DNA of 64,000 nt from Lentzea atacamensis (GCF_003269295.1 NZ_QLTT01000008.1:267227-331226); one strand, 5' to 3'. Counted from the first letter of the stretch, positions 1-9,332 are shown. The notes: generated by a model from the letters alone, not told the origin. Made by a program: numbers and translations.

Positions 1-278
1 CCGAACCCGCCGTAGCCGGGCTGCTGGCCGTAGGGACCGGGCTGGCCGTAGCCCTGCTGCGGGAAACCACCGCTCTGCGGCCCCTGCTGACCGAACGGGT
101 CCTGCTGGGGCTGGCCGTACGGACCCGGCTGCTGGCCGTAACCCGGTGGCGGCTGCTGGCCGTATCCGGGCGGCGGCTGCTGGCCGTAACCCGGCTGCTG
201 CGGCGGCTGCTGCCCGTACGGCCCGCCGGGCGGCGGCTGCTGCCCGTAGGGCCCGGGCTGCTGCGGCGGGTAGGTCAT
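1..278 (-). CDS. Pro/Gly/Tyr/Gln-rich protein, N-terminal part (runs off the left edge)
   Basis: The reading frame starts at an ATG (reverse complement of 276-278) behind a clear GGGGGAG ribosome site. It continues to base 1 without a stop. All 92 visible residues are low complexity, built from repeats such as PYGQQP and PPPGGPYGQQ. In Actinobacteria such tails usually precede a membrane domain (RDD, DUF4190 or DUF4333 types); the functional domain is outside the window, so no function is assigned. A second protein with the same kind of N-terminus lies at 41488-42165, where the tail leads into one transmembrane helix. Coding is supported by the strict repeat phase and the ribosome site. Confidence 0.8.
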   Translation of the reverse strand, partial: MTYPPQQPGPYGQQPPPGGPYGQQPPQQPGYGQQPPPGYGQQPPPGYGQQPGPYGQPQQDPFGQQGPQSGGFPQQGYGQPGPYGQQPGYGGF

Positions 279-937
279 CGAAACTCCCCCGATGCGGATG
301 AGGTGATCTTTCGCTGGACATTGTGGTGCTTCGCGGACTAACGCGCGGGCGAATGGGGTCTATCGACACGCACGAGTGGTTATGCACACGATGTGCTGTT
401 GCCATCCGGCAGCGCGAAGGCCGTGTCTGATAACGATTGCGGCAACTCCAGCGGGAATCGACCGCGATGCACTGCGCTGTCGGGGTGGTGCGCCGGTTGC
501 GCCGGCAAGACCACCCGGTTGGCCGCACGGCCTCCGGTCGCACTGGAGCCCCGCCTGAGCGGGTCCTCCGACGAGCACGGGTGGGGTGCGTTGCGGTGCG
601 TGACCACCGATCGGAGCAGCCGGTGGTCCACCTGGTGGGACGACGGCGGGTTGCCGCCCGTCGCCGGGCCGCGAGCCGCACGGGACGTGTTCACGGTCGT
701 CCGAGGGTGGTCGCGGAGCGTGGGGACCGGGTGCCCGCCGAGGTGCTCCCATGACCCTCTCCTCGGACTTCTCGCAGGTCGATCGGCGTGTCGATGGGCG
801 AAACGCCGGTCGGTGCTTCTGGGACGCACCGTAGCGGGTGGGCGGTTCCACCGAACACCGAGATGGAGCAGTTGACCTCTGTTGGAGGCCGGACCGTTGC
901 GTCACACGAGCGAAGATGATGTTGTGAGTGCACGATT
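279..937. other. Gene-free stretch upstream of arc
   Basis: About 660 bases lie between the divergent PYGQQ-rich gene and the arc promoter. Long open frames exist on both strands, but their translations are rich in Arg, Pro, Ser and His, resemble no known family, and lack ribosome sites. They look like chance open frames in GC-rich DNA. In many Actinobacteria the gene before arc is a tRNA m1A58 methyltransferase; nothing like it is visible here. Confidence 0.55.
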
Positions 938-960
938 TTGTCGGTGATCGCCGGTACCGT
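938..960 (+). promoter_or_regulatory. PafBC-type (RecA-NDp) promoter of arc
   Basis: TTGTCGGTG (938-946), then exactly 8 bases, then TACCGT (955-960). This fits the published mycobacterial RecA-NDp consensus TTGTCRGTG-N8-TAnnnT at every fixed position. That motif is recognised by the PafBC activator during DNA damage. The predicted transcript start near 967 leaves a short leader with the GGGAGGAG ribosome site (977-984) before the arc ATG at 993. The same element precedes pup at 13910. Confidence 0.8.
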
Positions 961-992
961 AATCGGTACGAACACGGGAGGAGGGTGCCGAC

Positions 993-2789
993 ATGCAGCA
1001 CGGTCATCCCGGCAGCCAGCCCGACGAGGGTGGCGAGCTGAACCAGGGCAACAATTCTGCTGAGCTGACAGCGCAGATCAGGTTCCTCGAGGACGAGATC
1101 GCGTCGTTGCGTCGCAAGCTGACCGAGTCCCCGCGCCACGTCCGGTTGCTCGAGCAGCGACTGGCCGAGGCGACGGAACGGGTCAGCCAACTGACCGAGC
1201 GAAACACGAAGCTCATAGACACCCTCCGCGAAGCACGTAGCCAGCTGCTCGCGCTGCGTGAGGAGGTCGACCGGCTGGCCCAGCCGCCCAGCGGGTACGG
1301 CGTCTTCATGGCGCGTTTCGACGACGGGACGGTGGACGTCTTCACCTCCGGCCGCAGGATGCGGGTCGCCGTGTCCCCCGCGGTCGAGCCGGAGAAGCTG
1401 TCCTTCGGCCAGTCGGTCCGCCTCAACGAGGCGCTGACCGTCGTCGAGGCAGGCGGGTTCGAGCGGTCGGGTGAGGTCTGCGCGCTGCGGGAGGTGCTCT
1501 CCGAAGAGGGAGAGGACCAGATCGCCCGCGCGCTGGTCGTCGGCCACGCGGACGAGGAGAGGGTGGTCTGGCTCGCCCAGCCGCTGCTCGACTCGCCGCT
1601 CAAGCCCGGCGACTCGTTGCTGGTCGACTCGAAGGCGGGCTTCGCCTACGAGCGGGTCCCCAAGGCCGAGGTCGAGGATCTCGTGCTCGAAGAGGTCCCG
1701 GACATCGACTACAGCGACATCGGCGGCCTGTCCCGGCAGATCGAGCAGATCCGCGACGCCGTGGAGCTGCCCTTCCTGCACGCGGACCTCTTCCGCGAGT
1801 ACGAGCTGCGCCCGCCCAAGGGCGTGCTGCTCTACGGCCCTCCCGGCTGCGGCAAGACGCTCATCGCCAAGGCGGTGGCGAACTCCCTGGCCAAGAAGGT
1901 GCGGGAGATCCGCGGCGAAACCGACAAGCAGGCCAAGTCCTACTTCCTCAACATCAAGGGCCCCGAGCTCCTCAACAAGTTCGTCGGTGAGACCGAGCGG
2001 CACATCCGCCTGATCTTCCAGCGGGCTCGTGAGAAGGCGTCAGAGGGCACCCCGGTGATCGTGTTCTTCGACGAGATGGACTCGATCTTCCGCACCCGCG
2101 GTTCCGGCGTGTCGTCCGACGTCGAGACGACGATCGTGCCCCAGCTGCTCTCGGAGATCGACGGCGTCGAGGGCCTGGAGAACGTCATCGTCATCGGCGC
2201 CTCCAACCGTGAAGACATGATCGACCCGGCGATCCTCCGCCCCGGCCGCCTCGACGTGAAGATCAAGATCGAGCGACCGGACGCCGAGGGCGCGAAGGAC
2301 ATCTTCAACAAGTACCTGACGCCGAACCTCCCGCTGCACGCCGACGACCTCGCCGAGTTCGGCGGGGACCCGAAGGCCTGCATCGAGGGCATGGTGCAGC
2401 ACACCGTCGAGCGCATGTACGAGGAGTCCGAGGACAACCGGTTCCTGGAGGTCACCTACGCCAACGGTGACAAGGAGGTCCTGTACTTCCGGGACTTCAA
2501 CTCCGGGGCGATGATCCAGAACATCGTCGACAGGGCCAAGAAGGCGGCGATCAAGTCGCTGCTCGAAACCAAGCAGCCCGGCCTCTCGGTCCGGCACCTG
2601 CAGGCGGCCATCATCGACGAGTTCGCCGAGAACGAGGACCTGCCGAACACGACGAACCCCGACGACTGGGCACGCATCTCGGGCAAGAAGGGCGAGCGGA
2701 TCGTCTACATCCGCACGCTCGTCACCGGGAAGAACCAGGAGGCGGGCCGCGCGATCGACACGGCCACGAACACCGGCACCTACCTGTAG
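993..2789 (+). CDS. mpa: Proteasome-associated AAA ATPase (ARC/Mpa)
   Basis: Hexameric unfoldase that captures pupylated proteins, unfolds them and feeds them into the 20S proteasome. The 598-residue length is normal for the family. An N-terminal coiled coil (about residues 25-95) binds Pup. Interdomain OB folds follow, then the AAA module with Walker A GPPGCGKT near residue 283, Walker [11 protein letters not shown] and an arginine-rich second region. The chain ends TGTYL, matching the C-terminal Tyr-Leu gate-opening tail of Mpa. The ATG follows GGGAGGAG. Unlike the common actinobacterial layout, dop does not follow directly but lies 9.6 kb downstream. A PafBC-type promoter lies 33 bases upstream of the start codon. 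Confidence 0.97.
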   Translation: MQHGHPGSQPDEGGELNQGNNSAELTAQIRFLEDEIASLRRKLTESPRHVRLLEQRLAEATERVSQLTERNTKLIDTLREARSQLLALREEVDRLAQPPSGYGVFMARFDDGTVDVFTSGRRMRVAVSPAVEPEKLSFGQSVRLNEALTVVEAGGFERSGEVCALREVLSEEGEDQIARALVVGHADEERVVWLAQPLLDSPLKPGDSLLVDSKAGFAYERVPKAEVEDLVLEEVPDIDYSDIGGLSRQIEQIRDAVELPFLHADLFREYELRPPKGVLLYGPPGCGKTLIAKAVANSLAKKVREIRGETDKQAKSYFLNIKGPELLNKFVGETERHIRLIFQRAREKASEGTPVIVFFDEMDSIFRTRGSGVSSDVETTIVPQLLSEIDGVEGLENVIVIGASNREDMIDPAILRPGRLDVKIKIERPDAEGAKDIFNKYLTPNLPLHADDLAEFGGDPKACIEGMVQHTVERMYEESEDNRFLEVTYANGDKEVLYFRDFNSGAMIQNIVDRAKKAAIKSLLETKQPGLSVRHLQAAIIDEFAENEDLPNTTNPDDWARISGKKGERIVYIRTLVTGKNQEAGRAIDTATNTGTYL

Positions 2790-2802
2790 GACCGCTTCAC
2801 CG

Positions 2803-2833
2803 AACCGCCCCGGTCACCTCGGCCGGGGCGGTT
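2803..2833. terminator. Bidirectional terminator between arc and the response regulator
   Basis: An 11-bp perfect stem, AACCGCCCCGG (2803-2813) and its complement (2823-2833), has a 9-base loop and A/T ends on both sides. It sits between the convergent arc stop (2789) and the response-regulator stop (2842), so it can serve both transcripts. Confidence 0.85.
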
Positions 2834-2841
2834 TCGCGTTC

Positions 2842-3468
2842 TCAGACCAGGCCGGACTCGTAGGCCGCGATCACCAGCTGCGCCCGGTCACGCGCGTGCA
2901 GCTTCGACAGCAGGTTCCCGATGTGCGTTTTCACCGTGCCCGTGCTGACGTGCAGCCGCGCCATGATCTCCGCGTTGGACAGCCCGCGGGCGATCAGCAG
3001 CAGGACCTCCTTCTCCCGCTCGGTCAGCACTTCCAGCCCCTTGACCGCCGGCGCGGACGGCTGCCGGACGAACTCCCGGATCAGCCGCCGCGTGACGGTC
3101 GGCGACAGCAGCGACTCACCCGCCGCCACCACCCGGATCGCGGCGAGCAGCTCGGCCGGTGGCGTGTCCTTCAACAGGAAACCTGAGGCGCCGGCCCGCA
3201 ACGCGCCGAACACGTACTCGTCCAGGTCGAACGTCGTCAGCACCAGCACGCGCGGCCCGGACAGCAGCTTCGTGGCCTCGATGCCGTCCATCTCCGGCAT
3301 GCGGATGTCCATCAGCACGACGTCGGGCTGCAAAGAAGAAGCGAGCGACACCGCTTCGGCTCCGGTGCCGGCCTCGCCCACCACCGTCAGGTCCGGTTCG
3401 TTGCCGACCAGCAGGCGGAAGCTCGCGCGCAGCAGGGCCTGGTCGTCGACGATCAGCACACTGGTCAT
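2842..3468 (-). CDS. NarL/LuxR-family response regulator
   Basis: A 208-residue two-component regulator. The N-terminal receiver has the acidic pair D8-D9, phospho-acceptor D54 (VLMDIRMPE) and conserved K in FLLKDTPP. The C-terminal LuxR-type helix-turn-helix contains LTEREKEVLLLIARGLSNAE. Its ATG overlaps the stop of the upstream kinase gene by 4 bases (ATGA), so the two are translated together. The divergent ABC exporter at 4644-6097 is the likely target, as in LiaRS/DesKR-like actinobacterial sets that respond to membrane stress or peptide antibiotics. That target is inferred from position only. Confidence 0.93.
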   Translation of the reverse strand: MTSVLIVDDQALLRASFRLLVGNEPDLTVVGEAGTGAEAVSLASSLQPDVVLMDIRMPEMDGIEATKLLSGPRVLVLTTFDLDEYVFGALRAGASGFLLKDTPPAELLAAIRVVAAGESLLSPTVTRRLIREFVRQPSAPAVKGLEVLTEREKEVLLLIARGLSNAEIMARLHVSTGTVKTHIGNLLSKLHARDRAQLVIAAYESGLV

Positions 3469-4532
3469 CGGATCGGCAGCTCCGCCGCGACCCGGAAGCC
3501 GCCGTCCGCACCAGGGCCCGCGCTGAACGTGCCGTCGTACACCGCCACGCGTTCGCGCATGCCGATCAACCCGTGTCCCACACCCAGCTCCCGAACTCCC
3601 GGCCCGTCGTCGGCCACCTCGATGCGCACCGACGCCGGCTCCACCTCCACCAGCACGGTGCAGGAGGCGGGCGCCGCGTGCTTCACCACGTTGGTCAGCG
3701 CCTCCTGCACGATCCGGTACGCCGACAGTCCGACCCCTTCCGGCACAACGGAGTCGCCCCGCACGTCCAGCGCGACGCGCACGCCCGCCAGCGACGCCCG
3801 GTCGGCGAGATCGGCCAGCCCGTCGAGGCCGGGGGAGGGCGCCAGGTCGGCGTCGGAGCGCAGGACGCCGAGCAGGCCGCGCATCTCGGCCAGGGCGGCC
3901 CGGCTCGTCTCGGAGATCACGTTCAACGCCTCGTACGCGTGTTCGGGTGAGCGCACGTGTGCGGCGTTGGCGGCCTGCACGGCGATGAGAGAAAGGTTGT
4001 GCGCCACCACGTCGTGCAACTCGCGGGCGATGCGCATGCGTTCGTCGGTCAACGCCTGTTCGGCCCGCTGCGACGACTCGCGCCGCAGGAACGATGTTCG
4101 CAGCCGGGTCGTGTAACCCATCACCCACACCGCGCCCATCGCGGCGGTGACGGCGAGCATGTTCTCCGGCTCGCCTCCGCCGACGCCGCCGATCGCGACC
4201 ACGGCGACCACGAGCCCGGTGAGCGACCACGTCCTGGTGCGTTCGACGGCCACGGTGTAGAGAGCGAAGCACACCGCCCCCACCGGCGCGCCGAGCGCCT
4301 GGACGGGCAGCACCTGGCCGATCACCACGGCGACGGTGGCTGCTGTGGTGAGCGTCAGCGCGGACACGGGCCACAGCCTGCGGACGGTGACGGGCAGGGC
4401 GATCACGGCGGTGCACGGCACGACCAGCCACCACGGCTTGTCCTGGGTTTCGAGCATCCCGTACGCCACGAGCACCGCGATCACCGCCGCGGCGGCCGCG
4501 TCGACCAGGTAGAGGTGCAGTCTTGCGATCAC
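3465..4532 (-). CDS. Sensor histidine kinase (HPK7, NarL-type partner)
   Basis: A membrane kinase of 355 residues. About five or six hydrophobic segments in the first 150 residues form a small membrane sensor without an obvious extracellular domain. A HisKA_3 dimerisation helix follows with ARELHDVVAHNLSLI (phospho-acceptor His) and then a HATPase_c domain (QEALTNVVKHA, VADDGPGV, GHGLIGMRERV). The start is taken as the GTG at 4532, because upstream in-frame sequence has no start codon nearby and is not family-like; no strong ribosome site is visible. It is coupled to the response regulator by ATGA and divergent from the ABC exporter, with 111 bases between starts. Confidence 0.88.
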   Translation of the reverse strand: MIARLHLYLVDAAAAAVIAVLVAYGMLETQDKPWWLVVPCTAVIALPVTVRRLWPVSALTLTTAATVAVVIGQVLPVQALGAPVGAVCFALYTVAVERTRTWSLTGLVVAVVAIGGVGGGEPENMLAVTAAMGAVWVMGYTTRLRTSFLRRESSQRAEQALTDERMRIARELHDVVAHNLSLIAVQAANAAHVRSPEHAYEALNVISETSRAALAEMRGLLGVLRSDADLAPSPGLDGLADLADRASLAGVRVALDVRGDSVVPEGVGLSAYRIVQEALTNVVKHAAPASCTVLVEVEPASVRIEVADDGPGVRELGVGHGLIGMRERVAVYDGTFSAGPGADGGFRVAAELPIR

Positions 4533-4643
4533 GGGACCGACGGTAACGAGCGGAGGACCCGCACGCCTCGGACCACGGTCCGATTCCGGGGTTCGGCCCG
4601 AGGTCCGATCCGCTGACGGCGGCGACAGCCGACTCTCTTCCAC

Positions 4644-5345
4644 ATGATCGAGGTGCGGAACCTGACGAAGAGATACGGCGACACGACAGCCGTCGACGGC
4701 CTGTCGTTCACCGTCCAACCCGGACTGGTCACGGGTTTCCTGGGGCCCAACGGCGCCGGCAAGTCCACGACGATGCGGATGATCGTGGGACTGGACCGGC
4801 CCACCGAGGGTGAGGCGCTGGTCGGCGGCAGGCGGTACCAGGACCTCAGCCGGCCCCTGCGGCACGTCGGAGTGCTGCTCGACCCGGCCGCGGTGCACCA
4901 CGGCCGCAAGGCGCTCGACCACCTGCGCTGGCTCGCCGCGAGCAACGGGATCGGCGAGCAGCGTGCCGTCGAGCTGCTGGAGCAGGTCGGGCTGGGAGGC
5001 GTCCGGCACAAGCGGATCAGGACGTTGTCGCTCGGCATGAAGCAACGCCTGGGCGTCGCGGCGGCGCTCCTGGGCGACCCGCAGGTCCTGATGTTCGACG
5101 AACCCGTCAACGGCCTGGACCCCGAAGGCGTGCGCTGGATCCGCGACCTTATGCGCGGACTCGCCAGGGAGGGCAGGACCGTCTTCGTCTCCAGTCACCT
5201 GATGAGCGAGATGGCGCTGACCGCCGACCACGTCGTGATCGTCGCAAGAGGACAGCTGGTCAAGGAGACACCGATGGAAGCGTTGACGCGGAACGGGTCC
5301 CTGGAGGACGCGTACCTCGAGCTGACCAGCGGGAGGGGACTGTGA
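4644..5345 (+). CDS. ABC transporter ATP-binding protein (antibiotic/peptide exporter type)
   Basis: The 233-residue ATPase has Walker A GPNGAGKST, signature LSLGMKQR, Walker B VLMFDEPVNGLDP and the H-loop SSHLM. The sequence resembles the BcrA/DrrA-like drug-exporter ATPases. It is shorter than the usual 300-residue members, lacking most of the C-terminal extension after the switch His. Its stop overlaps the GTG of the permease (GTGA), so the two form one unit. It faces the two-component genes, which suggests that this system controls it. Confidence 0.9.
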   Translation: MIEVRNLTKRYGDTTAVDGLSFTVQPGLVTGFLGPNGAGKSTTMRMIVGLDRPTEGEALVGGRRYQDLSRPLRHVGVLLDPAAVHHGRKALDHLRWLAASNGIGEQRAVELLEQVGLGGVRHKRIRTLSLGMKQRLGVAAALLGDPQVLMFDEPVNGLDPEGVRWIRDLMRGLAREGRTVFVSSHLMSEMALTADHVVIVARGQLVKETPMEALTRNGSLEDAYLELTSGRGL

Positions 5346-6097
5346 AGAACGCGCTCGCCGCGGAGTGGCTGAAACTCCGGACCGTCCGGGCGCCCTTCGG
5401 CCTGGTCTCCGCCATCGGTCTGATGGTCGCGTGCGGCGCGCTGCTGTCGTGGCTGATGGTCCAGGACTACGACACGTCGCCGGCCGCTGAGCAGATGAAG
5501 TTCGCCTCGGCCGACGCCAGCGTGGTGATCAACCCGGTCGTGCAGTTCTGCGTCGCCGCGCTCGGTGCGCTCGTGGCCACCTCCGACCCGAGGCTGACCG
5601 CGCTGACCGCCGTGCCGGACCGGAAACGCCTGCTGGCCGCCAAGACCGTGCTCGTCACCACGGCGGCCGCGGTGATCGGTGCCGCCGCGCTGGCGCTGAG
5701 CATCGGCGCGGGCTGGCTGATCACGGGGGACCGGCCGCCGCCGATCGCACCCTGGGACGGGCCGGGTGACGTGCTGCCGTGGTTCGGCGCGGCGGTGCTG
5801 TCGATCGTGGTGACCGGCCTGATCGGCCTGGGGCTGGGGCTGGCGCTGCGGTCCACCGCGGTCGCGATCGTCGTGGTCGGCGTCCTGCTGTGGGGTCTGC
5901 CGGCGATCACCCCGATGCTGCCGGACCCGTGGAACACGGACGCCTCGGCGGTGATGGTGCCGTACCTGGTGTACGAGGTGGCCGGGATCGTGGAGAACGC
6001 GCCGCTGACCCCGCTGGCCGCCGTCACATGTTTGCTCATTTACGTAGTGGTGACGCTCGGTACCGGAACTGTGACTCTTCTGCGACGAGACGCTTGA
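5342..6097 (+). CDS. ABC-2-type permease
   Basis: A 251-residue integral membrane protein that starts KNALAAEWLKLRTVRAPFGL, the cytoplasmic amphipathic entry typical of ABC-2 exporter permeases. About six hydrophobic helices follow, and the last ends in a short basic tail (LLRRDA). It pairs with the overlapping ATPase to form an exporter. The substrate is not shown by the sequence. Bacteriocin or bacitracin-like efflux under the neighbouring two-component system is a family-level guess. Confidence 0.85.
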   Translation: MKNALAAEWLKLRTVRAPFGLVSAIGLMVACGALLSWLMVQDYDTSPAAEQMKFASADASVVINPVVQFCVAALGALVATSDPRLTALTAVPDRKRLLAAKTVLVTTAAAVIGAAALALSIGAGWLITGDRPPPIAPWDGPGDVLPWFGAAVLSIVVTGLIGLGLGLALRSTAVAIVVVGVLLWGLPAITPMLPDPWNTDASAVMVPYLVYEVAGIVENAPLTPLAAVTCLLIYVVVTLGTGTVTLLRRDA

Positions 6098-6139
6098 CGC
6101 ACCCAAACGCTGCCCTTATGGTCATCTATACCTTTAATC

Positions 6140-6155
6140 GGTAAGGAAACTTACC
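6140..6155. promoter_or_regulatory. Palindrome upstream of the first GH5 gene
   Basis: GGTAAG-GAAA-CTTACC is a perfect 6-bp palindrome around GAAA, 40 bases before the cellulase ATG and in an A/T-rich patch unlike its surroundings. Palindromes of the general form TTAGGAAACTTTCCTAA are often seen before secreted hydrolase genes of Actinobacteria, so an operator for polysaccharide response is a reasonable reading. It is absent from the second GH5 copy. Confidence 0.5.
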
Positions 6156-6194
6156 TAACTAATCCGCCGCCAGCAGTCCGAGAGGAGACGCTGA

Positions 6195-7244
6195 ATGGCT
6201 TGGCAGAAGTCTGTGGTGGCGCTCGCCGCGGCAGTCGTGCTCCCGCTGACCGGTGTGATGGCAGGCAGCTCGGTCGCTGCCGCACCCGAGGGTGACGTCT
6301 CCGCTGCCGCGCTGCCGCCGGGTTCTACCGCGGCGGTCAACGGCCAGCTGAAGGTCTGCGGTGTGAAGCTGTGCAACCAGGCGGGCCAGCAGGTCCAGCT
6401 GCGCGGCATGAGCACGCACGGCATCCAGTGGTACTCCCAGTGCGTCAAGACCGCGTCCCTGGACGCGCTCGCGAACGACTGGAAGGCCGATGTTCTCCGG
6501 ATCTCGATGTACATCCAGGAGGGTGGCTACGAGACCAACCCTCGCAAGTTCACCGACATGGTGCACGGCTACATCGAGGAGGCGACCAAGCGCGGCATGT
6601 ACGCGCTGGTCGACTGGCACCAGCTGAACCCCGGCGACCCGAACCACAACACCAGTCGCGCCAAGACCTTCTTCAAGGAGATCGCGGCGCGGCACAAGAA
6701 CAAGACGAACATCATCTACGACATCGCCAACGAGCCGAACGGCGTGTCGTGGTCCCGGGTGAAGTCCTACGCGGAGGCGGTCATCCCGACCATCCGCGCG
6801 GAGGACCCGGACAGCCTGGTGCTCGTGGGCACGCACGGCTGGTCGACGTTCGGCCTGTCCGACGGCAAGGACATCAACGAGGTGAGCCGCAACAAGGTCA
6901 ACGCCTCGAACCTGATGTACACGTTCCACTTCTACGCCAAGGACCACCGCGACAGCTACCTCAGGGCGCTGGACACGGTGTCGAACCAGGTACCGGTGTT
7001 CGTCACGGAGTTCGGCTCGCAGGAGGCGTCGGGTGACGGTCCAAACGACTTCACCATGGCGAACAAGTTCATCAACCTGATGAACTCGAAGAAGATCTCC
7101 TGGACCAACTGGAACTTCTCCGACGACCACCGCACGGGCGCGGTGTTCAAGAGCGGTACCTGCTCCGGCAACAGCTTCGCCGGCGAGGGTCCGCTGAAGG
7201 ACGCCGGCAAGTGGGTGCGCAACCACATCAGGGCAAATCGCTAG
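6195..7244 (+). CDS. Secreted GH5 endoglucanase (copy A)
   Basis: An extracellular beta-1,4-glucanase of 349 residues. A Sec signal peptide (short basic start, hydrophobic core VVALAAAVVLPLTGVM, cleavage near residue 30) leads into a single GH5 barrel. The acid/base Glu lies in YDIANEPNGVSW and the nucleophile Glu in VFVTEFGSQE. The opening GVKLCNQAGQQVQLRGMSTHG is typical of bacterial GH5 cellulases. No carbohydrate-binding module or linker is present, so the enzyme is catalytic domain only. The ATG is preceded by GAGAGGAG. A near-identical copy follows at 7404, arguing for recent tandem duplication. Confidence 0.95.
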   Translation: MAWQKSVVALAAAVVLPLTGVMAGSSVAAAPEGDVSAAALPPGSTAAVNGQLKVCGVKLCNQAGQQVQLRGMSTHGIQWYSQCVKTASLDALANDWKADVLRISMYIQEGGYETNPRKFTDMVHGYIEEATKRGMYALVDWHQLNPGDPNHNTSRAKTFFKEIAARHKNKTNIIYDIANEPNGVSWSRVKSYAEAVIPTIRAEDPDSLVLVGTHGWSTFGLSDGKDINEVSRNKVNASNLMYTFHFYAKDHRDSYLRALDTVSNQVPVFVTEFGSQEASGDGPNDFTMANKFINLMNSKKISWTNWNFSDDHRTGAVFKSGTCSGNSFAGEGPLKDAGKWVRNHIRANR

Positions 7245-7265
7245 ACCGACCCCGGCGGGTCACGT

Positions 7266-7293
7266 GAACGGCGGTCCTTCGGGGCCGCCGTTC
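7266..7293 (+). terminator. Terminator after GH5 copy A
   Basis: GAACGGCGG pairs with CCGCCGTTC (9 bp), extended by three more pairs around a TTCG tetraloop. It lies 21 bases after the first cellulase stop and separates the two GH5 transcripts. Confidence 0.8.
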
Positions 7294-7403
7294 GCCGTTG
7301 TGCCACTTGCCTTTTGGGACAGTTCGGCGGCGATCCGATTGACGCTCTTCGTGGACGTCCATACCTTTCACAACACCGCCGCCAGTCCGAGAGGGGAAGC
7401 TGT

Positions 7404-8438
7404 ATGGCTTGGCAGAGGTCTGTGGCGGCGCTCGGTGTGGCGGTCGCGCTCCCGTTGACCGGTGTGACGACAGCCGGTACCGCTGTTGCCGCGTTGCCGG
7501 CGGGTTCGCCCGCGGCGGTCAACGGTCAGCTGAAGGTCTGCGGAGTCCAGCTGTGCAACAAGAACGGCAAGGCCATCCAGTTGCGCGGCATGAGCACGCA
7601 CGGCATCCAGTGGTTCAACGGCTGCAACAAGTCCCAGTGGTGGGACGCGCTGACGAACGACTGGAAGGCCGACATCGTCCGCGTCGCGATGTACATCGCC
7701 GCGAAGGACGGCGGCTACGAGACGAACCCGCGCAAGTTCACGGACCTGATGCACAGCTACATCGAGGAGGCCACCAGGCGCGGCCTCTACGTGCTGGTCG
7801 ACTGGCATCAGCTCGACCCCGGCGACCCGAACGTCTACACGGCCAAGGCGAAGACGTTCTTCAAGGAGATCGCGGCACGGCACAAGGACAAGACGAACAT
7901 CATCTACGACATTGCCAACGAGCCGAACGGCGTGTCCTGGTCGAAGATCAAGTCCTACGCCGAGCAGCTGATCCCGGTCATCCGCGCGGAGGACCCGGAC
8001 AGCCTGATCATCTCGGGCACGAACGGCTGGTCGACGTTCGGGCACTCCGACAAGCAGGATCCGTCGGTGGTGCTGAACAACAAGGTCAACGCCACGAACT
8101 TCATGTACTCGTTCCACTTCTACGCGAAGGACCACCGCGACGACTACGTCTCGGTGCTCGACCGCGTGTCCAGCAAGGTCCCGGTGTTCGTCACGGAGTT
8201 CGGCACGCAGGAGGCCACCGGCGACGGCCCGAACGACTTCGCCATGACGCAGAAGTTCATCGACCTGATGAAGCGCAAGAAGATCTCCTGGGCGAACTGG
8301 AACTTCTCGGATGACAAGCGTTCCGGCGCGGTGTTCCAGCAGGGCACCTGCTCGGGCACGTCGTTCAGCGGCACCGGCAAGCTCAAGCCCGCCGGTGTCT
8401 GGGTGCGCGACATCGTGCGCTCCGCCGACCAGTGGTGA
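7404..8438 (+). CDS. Secreted GH5 endoglucanase (copy B)
   Basis: The 344-residue tandem paralogue of the preceding cellulase has the same layout: signal peptide MAWQRSVAALGVAVALPLTG, GH5 barrel, acid/base Glu in YDIANEPNGVSW, nucleophile Glu in VFVTEFGTQE, and no binding module. The pair aligns along the full length with scattered substitutions and a one- or two-residue insertion (AAKDGGYETN). The ATG at 7404 is chosen because it aligns with copy A, has GAGAGGGG before it and starts a good signal peptide. It has its own leader; the CCGCCAG/TCCGAGAGG leader segment is shared with copy A but the palindrome is not. Confidence 0.95.
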   Translation: MAWQRSVAALGVAVALPLTGVTTAGTAVAALPAGSPAAVNGQLKVCGVQLCNKNGKAIQLRGMSTHGIQWFNGCNKSQWWDALTNDWKADIVRVAMYIAAKDGGYETNPRKFTDLMHSYIEEATRRGLYVLVDWHQLDPGDPNVYTAKAKTFFKEIAARHKDKTNIIYDIANEPNGVSWSKIKSYAEQLIPVIRAEDPDSLIISGTNGWSTFGHSDKQDPSVVLNNKVNATNFMYSFHFYAKDHRDDYVSVLDRVSSKVPVFVTEFGTQEATGDGPNDFAMTQKFIDLMKRKKISWANWNFSDDKRSGAVFQQGTCSGTSFSGTGKLKPAGVWVRDIVRSADQW

Positions 8439-8453
8439 TCTACCGTTGACGGC

Positions 8454-9332
8454 ATGGCTCACCTCGCGCTCGGTCTCGCCTCGCTCGGTCGTCCCGCCTA
8501 CATCAACCTGGGGCGTGAAGGCGCGCTGCCGGCCGTGCGCGACGTCGAGTCCATGCGCGCGCAGTGCCACCTGGTCCTCGACACGGCCTATGAGCTGGGC
8601 ATCAGGTGGGTGGACGCGGCCCGGTCGTACGGGCTGTCGGAGGACTTCCTGTCGTCGTGGTTGCCGGGCCACGACGATGTGACTATCTCCAGCAAGTGGG
8701 GTTACGCCTACACGGCGGACTGGCGGCCCGACGCCGAGGTGCACGAGGTCAAGGAGCACTCGCTCGCCCGGTTCACCCAGCAGTGGCAGGAGACTTCGGC
8801 GCTCCTGCCACGCGTGGCGCTCTACCAGGTGCACTCGCTCACGGCCGACAGTCCGCTGTTCTCCGATCGCGCCCTGCAGGACGCGATGGTCGAGATCGGG
8901 GTGCCGCTGGGCTTCTCGACGTCGGGCCCGCGGCAGGCCGACGCCATCCGCAAGGCGCTGGAACTCGGCATCTTCCGGTCCGTCCAGTCCACTTGGAACG
9001 TCCTCGAGACGTCGGCGGGCGAGGCGTTGCGCGAGGCACACGACGCCGGGCTGCGCGTGATCATCAAGGAGGGCGTGGCCAACGGCAGGCTCGTCGTGCA
9101 GCCGCCGCAAGCGGTTGCGGCACAGGCGGAAGCGCTGGGCGTCGGGCCGGACGCGGTCGCGCTGGCGGCGATCGTGCGGCAGCCGTGGGTGGACGTCGTG
9201 CTGTCCGGTGCGGCGAGCCCGGAGCAGCTCAAGTCCAATGTGGACGCCATGCGGATCGACGTGGACCTGCCGGACCTGGCAGAACCGGCCGAGCAGTACT
9301 GGCAGACCCGCGCCGGGCTCAGCTGGAACTGA
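8454..9332 (+). CDS. Aldo/keto reductase family oxidoreductase
   Basis: A 292-residue TIM-barrel NAD(P)H-dependent reductase. The catalytic tetrad can be read as Asp in WVDAARSYG, Tyr in the same motif, Lys in ISSKWGYAY and His in LYQVHS. The C-terminal part (VLSGAASPEQLKSNV) matches the cofactor-binding end of the family. The substrate is unknown. It starts 15 bases after the GH5 copy B stop and may be read through from it. Its last 14 bases overlap the convergent Nudix gene. Confidence 0.88.
   Translation: MAHLALGLASLGRPAYINLGREGALPAVRDVESMRAQCHLVLDTAYELGIRWVDAARSYGLSEDFLSSWLPGHDDVTISSKWGYAYTADWRPDAEVHEVKEHSLARFTQQWQETSALLPRVALYQVHSLTADSPLFSDRALQDAMVEIGVPLGFSTSGPRQADAIRKALELGIFRSVQSTWNVLETSAGEALREAHDAGLRVIIKEGVANGRLVVQPPQAVAAQAEALGVGPDAVALAAIVRQPWVDVVLSGAASPEQLKSNVDAMRIDVDLPDLAEPAEQYWQTRAGLSWN

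Noticed and set aside
1-278. Repetitive DNA that could be taken for a CRISPR or satellite array
   Set aside because: The repeats are codon-phased PYGQQ units of a protein with a start codon and ribosome site. There are no unique spacers.
360-2003. Long minus-strand open frames of up to 547 codons opposite arc
   Set aside because: They are mirror frames of the arc coding strand or Arg/Pro-rich chance frames upstream of it, with no family match and no ribosome site.
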